In this document: piece after piece, positions 59,911 to 64,000 of the stretch
Position numbering within the stretch: the stretch's first letter is position 1
Layout: the number at the start of each line of letters is the position of its first letter
Assembly: GCA_905234765.1 (NCBI GenBank)
Contig: CAJOIF010000004.1
Span: 1-64,000 of the forward strand
Direction of reading: 5' to 3'
Origin: an uncultured Bacteroidales bacterium
Lineage (GTDB): Bacteria > Bacteroidota > Bacteroidia > Bacteroidales > F082
DNA length: 64,000 nt
Notes under the pieces: model-generated
Database searches by the model: none
What the model was told of the DNA's origin: nothing
Seen by the model: only the letters and a program-made list of their open reading frames with translations
Program-made: the position numbers and the translations under genes

Positions 59911-61392
59911 ATGACAATTAATGCGCTTGATCTCTTTCTGAAGCAAAAAAGGTTTGACCTAATTTTCAAGTATATATACGTGAAGAGTCCTTCTTCATTT
60001 ACAAAGAATGCATACCTTGAAAGCATCCGCGCATTCAACAACTTTTCCGAAAAATCCAGCAACGGGACAGACAAAGATTCTCCTGAAAACTTTATTACCA
60101 TTTTTGATAATCTAATAAATTCCATCCAAAACGAGGGATTCAAAACAGAGCAAAATGCAATCCCCATAGGAAGAAGCGGGGAAATAATTGACGGAGCTCA
60201 TAGGTTGGCTATTTGTGCAAATTTCGGTTGCAATATAGAAACAGAACCCACTAATCTCGATGCATTATGGGATTATCAATTTTTCCGTAACAAAGGGATG
60301 GATGAAAAGGTTATGGACTACGGAGCGCTAGAATATGTTAAACTCAATCCCCTTGCATACATTGTCAACTTGCAGCCAGTAACCACAATGGACAATGACG
60401 GTAAGGTTCTTGACATATTAAATAGCCATGGATTTGTCTACTACAAAAAAAATTGTTGGATCTCTTTTAATGGACTCGTCAATTTTAAGAAAATATGCTA
60501 TGGTTCCTTCTGGGAAAAGGCACCTTGGATAGGCTCATCAGAGGATGGGTTCTTGGGGGCTCAGGGCCATGCGAACCATTCCATGGGTATAAATCCAATG
60601 CGAGTTTTCGTATTTGTTTGTGAAAACCTCGGGGAAGTACAAAAAGCAAAAAAAGAAATCCGAGACATCTATGGAATAGGCAATTATAGCGTACATATCA
60701 ATGACACTCATGAGGAAGCAATTTGTTTGGCAGAAAACTATTTCAATGCCAATACTCTTTTCCAATTAAATACTCGTCCATTTCATCTCTATGACGAAGT
60801 GTTTGAAAATCATATTGAAGTCCTAAAAAAAGAGTGTTTAAATAGAAAAATTGACATATATAGCGTTTGTGGAGCAGGAAGCACTCCTATGAACGTTTTC
60901 CAAATTAGACATAGTCAAGATTTAGATTACTTGACAATGGATGAGGATGTTTTGCCAGATAACGAAATAATCTCTTCTCATAACAAATACGAAAGAAACT
61001 ATCCTCATCCCATCACAGAAATTATTACTAACCCATCATTTCATATGTACTATAACGGGGTAAAGTTTATTTCTCTTGACACTCTTTACGCCATGAAAAA
61101 GTATAGAAGTGAAATCCCCAAAGATTATTTAGATTGTAAGAAAATCCGAACATTAACATTTTACAGGAAGATACTTGATACTATTCGGCAAGAGCAAATA
61201 TGTAAAAAGGCGGGTACAAAAAAGCAAGGCAAAATTGTTAAATACTTATATAAATATATAATAAATAATAAATATGGAGATGTCTCAATAAAAGCATTTA
61301 TACTAAAAAAATGGCGTACCCTGAAGAGGAAGTGCCCCATTGTAGCAAAGACGAATACGCAAATAAAGAAGATATGGTATTGCAAAAAATAA
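59911..61392 (+). CDS. Two-domain protein with ParB-like and nucleotidyltransferase-like motifs
   Basis: A 493-residue protein not recognised as a named family. Residues 82-110 contain IGRSGEIIDGAHRLAIC, resembling the DGxHR loop of ParB/sulfiredoxin folds. Residues about 318-345 (CGAGSTPMNVF then HSQDLDYL) resemble the GS...DxD core of nucleotidyltransferases, and ISLDTLYAMKKYRS followed by PKDYLDCKKI matches their typical helical tail. A basic C-terminus (from about 425) may bind membrane. Its place in a polysaccharide locus suggests a sugar- or phosphate-modifying enzyme. It starts 16 bases after wzt, overlaps the next gene, and is AT-rich. Confidence 0.6.
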   Translation: MTINALDLFLKQKRFDLIFKYIYVKSPSSFTKNAYLESIRAFNNFSEKSSNGTDKDSPENFITIFDNLINSIQNEGFKTEQNAIPIGRSGEIIDGAHRLAICANFGCNIETEPTNLDALWDYQFFRNKGMDEKVMDYGALEYVKLNPLAYIVNLQPVTTMDNDGKVLDILNSHGFVYYKKNCWISFNGLVNFKKICYGSFWEKAPWIGSSEDGFLGAQGHANHSMGINPMRVFVFVCENLGEVQKAKKEIRDIYGIGNYSVHINDTHEEAICLAENYFNANTLFQLNTRPFHLYDEVFENHIEVLKKECLNRKIDIYSVCGAGSTPMNVFQIRHSQDLDYLTMDEDVLPDNEIISSHNKYERNYPHPITEIITNPSFHMYYNGVKFISLDTLYAMKKYRSEIPKDYLDCKKIRTLTFYRKILDTIRQEQICKKAGTKKQGKIVKYLYKYIINNKYGDVSIKAFILKKWRTLKRKCPIVAKTNTQIKKIWYCKK

Positions 61393-62024
61393 TAAAAAAA
61401 ATACGCAAAATCATTCCAAATAAATCCCATGTCTCTCCTGAGACTACTTTAAGCAAACTTGGGGCAACCGTATTGGGAAAACTCACAATAGACATAGCTC
61501 CTATTGTATCCATGTGTGAAGGTTCGTCTATCATAATAGAAGATGGAGTGTCTCTTATCTCCAGTCCAACAACCAACCCTAGCGGGATTCTTCATCCTTG
61601 TACATTAATCACACAACGTCCGGGCGCAATCATACACTTGGGGAAAGATTCTGGCATGTCGGGTGTGACCATTTGCTGCATGAAGAAGGTTGTCATCGGA
61701 GAATATGTTGGATTGGGAGCCAATGTTAAAGTGTTTGACAATGATTTCCATCCCACAAATCCTTACCTGAGAAAATTTGACAATAACGCGAATATACCTT
61801 GTGAAGAAATAATGATTGATGACTTTGCGTGGATCGGCGCAGATTCCATCATCCTCAAAGGGGTACACATAGGATATGGAGCGGTCGTTGGAGCCGGTTC
61901 GGTTGTTACATCCGATATTCCTCCATTGACTATTTATGCTGGTAATCCAGCAAAATTCATTAAGAACGTTGAAATCACCATTGAACAACGTGCCGCCTTG
62001 TTTGGTAATAAAAATGGAAATTGA
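61374..62024 (+). CDS. Hexapeptide-repeat O-acetyltransferase
   Basis: A 216-residue left-handed beta-helix acyltransferase of the WbbJ/maltose-transacetylase type. Repeats such as IGEYVGLGANVKV, the catalytic His in DNDFHPTNP, and the closing IGYGAVVGAGSVVTSDIPPLTIYAGNPAKF are present. It probably acetylates a sugar of the surface polysaccharide. The ATG at 61374 is chosen, which gives a 19-base overlap with the previous gene; an ATG at 61311 would overlap by 82 bases. Confidence 0.82.
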   Translation: MVLQKIIKKIRKIIPNKSHVSPETTLSKLGATVLGKLTIDIAPIVSMCEGSSIIIEDGVSLISSPTTNPSGILHPCTLITQRPGAIIHLGKDSGMSGVTICCMKKVVIGEYVGLGANVKVFDNDFHPTNPYLRKFDNNANIPCEEIMIDDFAWIGADSIILKGVHIGYGAVVGAGSVVTSDIPPLTIYAGNPAKFIKNVEITIEQRAALFGNKNGN

Positions 62025-63003
62025 ACGAAAAATCATAATTCTTACTCCCGTCAAAAATGAGGCTTGGATATTGCCTCTATTTTGCAAGACCGCAAATTTG
62101 TGGGCCGATTATATCATCATTGCAGACCAAGGATCAACCGACGGCTCAAGAGAAATAGCTCAAACTTTCTCCAAAGTAATATTGATTAACAATAGCTCTA
62201 CTGATTTGGACGAGAACTATCGAGATAAAATCCTAATAGAGAAAGCCCGAGAAATTGCGGAAAACAATGCCATCCTCTTTCGTTTAGACGCGGACGAGAT
62301 AATAACTCCAAACTTTGATTCTTCTGAATGGGATGATATCCGAAAATCTCCTGCTGGCACCTTTTGGCGTTTCAAATGGCTACAGTTATACCCCGATTTT
62401 AAAAATTATTGGGAGAACAATACTGCCTTTGGAGCATTTATTGATGACGGAAGGGATTATACCAGCCATGAAATTATTCATGCAAGAGAATTCTTCCCCC
62501 ATAAAGAGTTTGATGTTCTACGTGAGGCAAAAGAAATTGGAATAATGCATTTCCAATTCGTCGATTGGGCTCGCATGCAAAGTAAACATCGGTATTATCA
62601 ATGTTTCGAACATATTAACTTCCCGAACAAGAGTGTCATTGATATATACCGCACATACCATTGGATGTATGACAAAGAACTTCCATTAATCCCTTTGCCC
62701 AAACTGTGGGTTGAAGAATACCAAAAAAGAAATATCATCTTAAGTGATATAACCATCGAAAAAGAATACTGGTGGGACATTAAGATCAAGGAATACCTTG
62801 CTGAATATGGTCCACGTTATTTCCGTTACATCGAAACTTATAAACCGGGAGAGTTGATGCGGGCCGAAGGGAAAAACCCACTTGACAAACTATTACTCGC
62901 CTATTTGAGTACAACGAAAACAATCTATAATCAACGACAAGGTTTCAAGAAAAGAATTGTTAAAAAGATTGACACAATACTTATGGATAAGTTTCATCTA
63001 TAA
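62014..63003 (+). CDS. Family 2 glycosyltransferase
   Basis: A 329-residue GT-A fold enzyme starting MEIERKIIILTPVKNEAWIL. It has IIIADQGSTDGS, the nucleotide-sugar region, and the metal-binding segment LFRLDADEIIT with its DxD. It adds a sugar to the growing O-antigen or capsule; donor and acceptor are unknown. The frame is open to 61936, but the ATG at 62014 gives the family's normal N-terminus and overlaps the acetyltransferase stop by 11 bases. Like its neighbours it is AT-rich. It is the last gene of the polysaccharide group in the window. Confidence 0.88.
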   Translation: MEIERKIIILTPVKNEAWILPLFCKTANLWADYIIIADQGSTDGSREIAQTFSKVILINNSSTDLDENYRDKILIEKAREIAENNAILFRLDADEIITPNFDSSEWDDIRKSPAGTFWRFKWLQLYPDFKNYWENNTAFGAFIDDGRDYTSHEIIHAREFFPHKEFDVLREAKEIGIMHFQFVDWARMQSKHRYYQCFEHINFPNKSVIDIYRTYHWMYDKELPLIPLPKLWVEEYQKRNIILSDITIEKEYWWDIKIKEYLAEYGPRYFRYIETYKPGELMRAEGKNPLDKLLLAYLSTTKTIYNQRQGFKKRIVKKIDTILMDKFHL

Positions 63004-63187
63004 GATTACACGAAACAGATACAACAACATTACCCTAAACTGCCTTATGGCCGCTAACTCTACCAAATCATCCTTGCATAGACAATGCCTCGATAATGGC
63101 TCATACTTTTAAGCCACTAGTATCGCCTCTGAAATCTTATACTAACCCTAATCAATAGCATCAATCAAAACAATAAGAACACCCTCT

Positions 63188-64000
63188 ATGAAATACCCAA
63201 TCGGCATACAGAATTTTGAAAAAATTCGCGAAGAAGAGTTTGTTTATGTGGACAAGACGGCATTGATATATCGGCTTGTGAGCGAGGGTTCATACTACTT
63301 CCTTTCTCGTCCACGGCGATTCGGCAAAAGTTTGCTGCTGTCCACCCTTGAAGCCTATTTTCAAGGGAAGAAAGAGTTGTTTGAAGGATTGGCCATTAGT
63401 AAGCTGGAAAAAGCTTGGAAAAGCTATCCCATACTCCATTTGGACCTGAACAGCCGTGAATATAAGGATGAGTCCTCATTAGAAGCCGAGCTGAACCGCC
63501 ACTTGGAACAATGGGAAAAGCTCTACGGCGATGAGTTCCGCATGAGAGCCGCCGAGGAACGCTTCTTGCAGGTTATCGACAAGGCATACGAGAAGACGGG
63601 GAAACAGGTAGTCATCTTGGTCGACGAATACGACAAACCAATGCTGCAGGCCATTGACAACAAAAAGTTGCAGGATGCCTACCGCAGCAAGCTGAAAGCT
63701 TTCTACTCGGTGCTGAAAACCCAAGATGCCAAGATACGATTCGCCTTCCTGACGGGTGTCACGAAGTTCGGCAAGGTGAGCGTATTCAGCGACCTGAACC
63801 ACCTTACTGACATATCCATGCTGCCTCAGTTCGTTGATATCTGTGGCGTTTCTGAAAAAGAACTGCACGAATATTTTGATGCCAGTGTGGAGCAACTTGC
63901 CGAAGCCAACAACATGAGCAAAGAAGCGTGTTACGAAAAACTGAGAATAGACTTTGATGGTTACCACTTCTACCCCGATACTCAAGGGATATACAATCCT
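63188..64000 (+). CDS. Orphan AAA-ATPase (DUF1703-type), cut at the window end
   Basis: 271 codons of an open frame starting MKYPIGIQNFEKIREEEF and still open at 64000. The family start YPIGIQNFEKIREE, VYVDKT, Walker A RPRRFGKSLLLSTLEAYF (from residue 41) and Walker B VVILVDEYDKPM identify the Bacteroidetes AAA-ATPase-like family whose C-terminal domain (DUF1703, PD-(D/E)XK type) would lie beyond the edge. The function of these multi-copy genes is unknown. It stands alone after the polysaccharide genes. Confidence 0.88.
   Translation, partial: MKYPIGIQNFEKIREEEFVYVDKTALIYRLVSEGSYYFLSRPRRFGKSLLLSTLEAYFQGKKELFEGLAISKLEKAWKSYPILHLDLNSREYKDESSLEAELNRHLEQWEKLYGDEFRMRAAEERFLQVIDKAYEKTGKQVVILVDEYDKPMLQAIDNKKLQDAYRSKLKAFYSVLKTQDAKIRFAFLTGVTKFGKVSVFSDLNHLTDISMLPQFVDICGVSEKELHEYFDASVEQLAEANNMSKEACYEKLRIDFDGYHFYPDTQGIYNP

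Noticed and set aside
1..64000. CRISPR arrays, tRNA and rRNA genes
   Set aside because: No regularly spaced direct repeats with unique spacers were seen; the 32-base tandem repeats at 23130-23215 have near-identical units without spacers. No cloverleaf or rRNA-like segment was noticed, although a covariance search could not be run.

Overview
The window comes from the chromosome of a Bacteroidales bacterium (Bacteroides/Prevotella/Porphyromonas-like), possibly a metagenome-derived genome. The evidence is promoters of the Bacteroidetes type (TAnnTTTG about 10-35 bases before many start codons, few Shine-Dalgarno sites), a lipid-modified TamA homologue, a CarboxypepD-reg/OMP-type outer-membrane protein, a PorX regulator of type IX secretion, a PlsC/OlsB gene pair of the glycine-lipid type, and the mraZ-to-ftsZ gene order of this phylum. 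No tRNA, rRNA or CRISPR array was seen.

Layout. 1-1834: tail of a surface protein, then an orphan P-loop ATPase bracketed by 84-base direct repeats. 1843-14786: minus-strand envelope genes (RecD-like helicase, tamL, folC, tonB/exbD/exbB, lolA, ftsK, lepB, a secreted coiled-coil protein). 14830-18616: type II fatty-acid synthesis (fabH, fabF, fabZ, acpP, fabG). 18817-23264: an outer-membrane barrel, a small ORF, a MITE-like element and a DUF4143-type ATPase with a repeat-rich promoter. 23293-24409: prfB with its programmed frameshift. 24475-39185: the whole dcw cell-wall/division cluster on the minus strand, in which murD is reduced to its C-terminal domain. 39449-44330: glsA-glsB-engB facing mutS2. 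44514-51845: an orphan ATPase, an HD hydrolase, porX-tsaE-lipoprotein-aroB-aroA. 52000-63003: a LutA-like protein, then a surface-polysaccharide locus (WbpD-like acetyltransferase, WbpE/PorR-like aminotransferase, sugar transferase, Wzm, Wzt, and serotype-like genes of AT-rich composition). 63188-end: a fourth orphan ATPase, cut by the window edge.

How the genes work together. The dcw, fab, lol/tam and exb/ton genes build and maintain the envelope. PorX and the WbpD/WbpE-type sugar genes could serve one system, because type IX cargo is anchored to an A-LPS carrying a diacetamido-uronic acid in related bacteria (inference).

Most striking: a two-gene module (OLD/SMC-like ATPase plus a small protein with a TOPRIM-like E...DxD pattern) sits between Wzm and Wzt and is bracketed by a duplicated 34-base copy of the 3' end of wzm, with a 16-base perfect palindrome next to the right copy. 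It looks like a mobile, possibly anti-phage cassette. Other notable features are the truncated murD, a palindromic element translated in frame within aroA, several MITE/REP-like inverted repeats, and repeat arrays in the promoters of three orphan ATPases.
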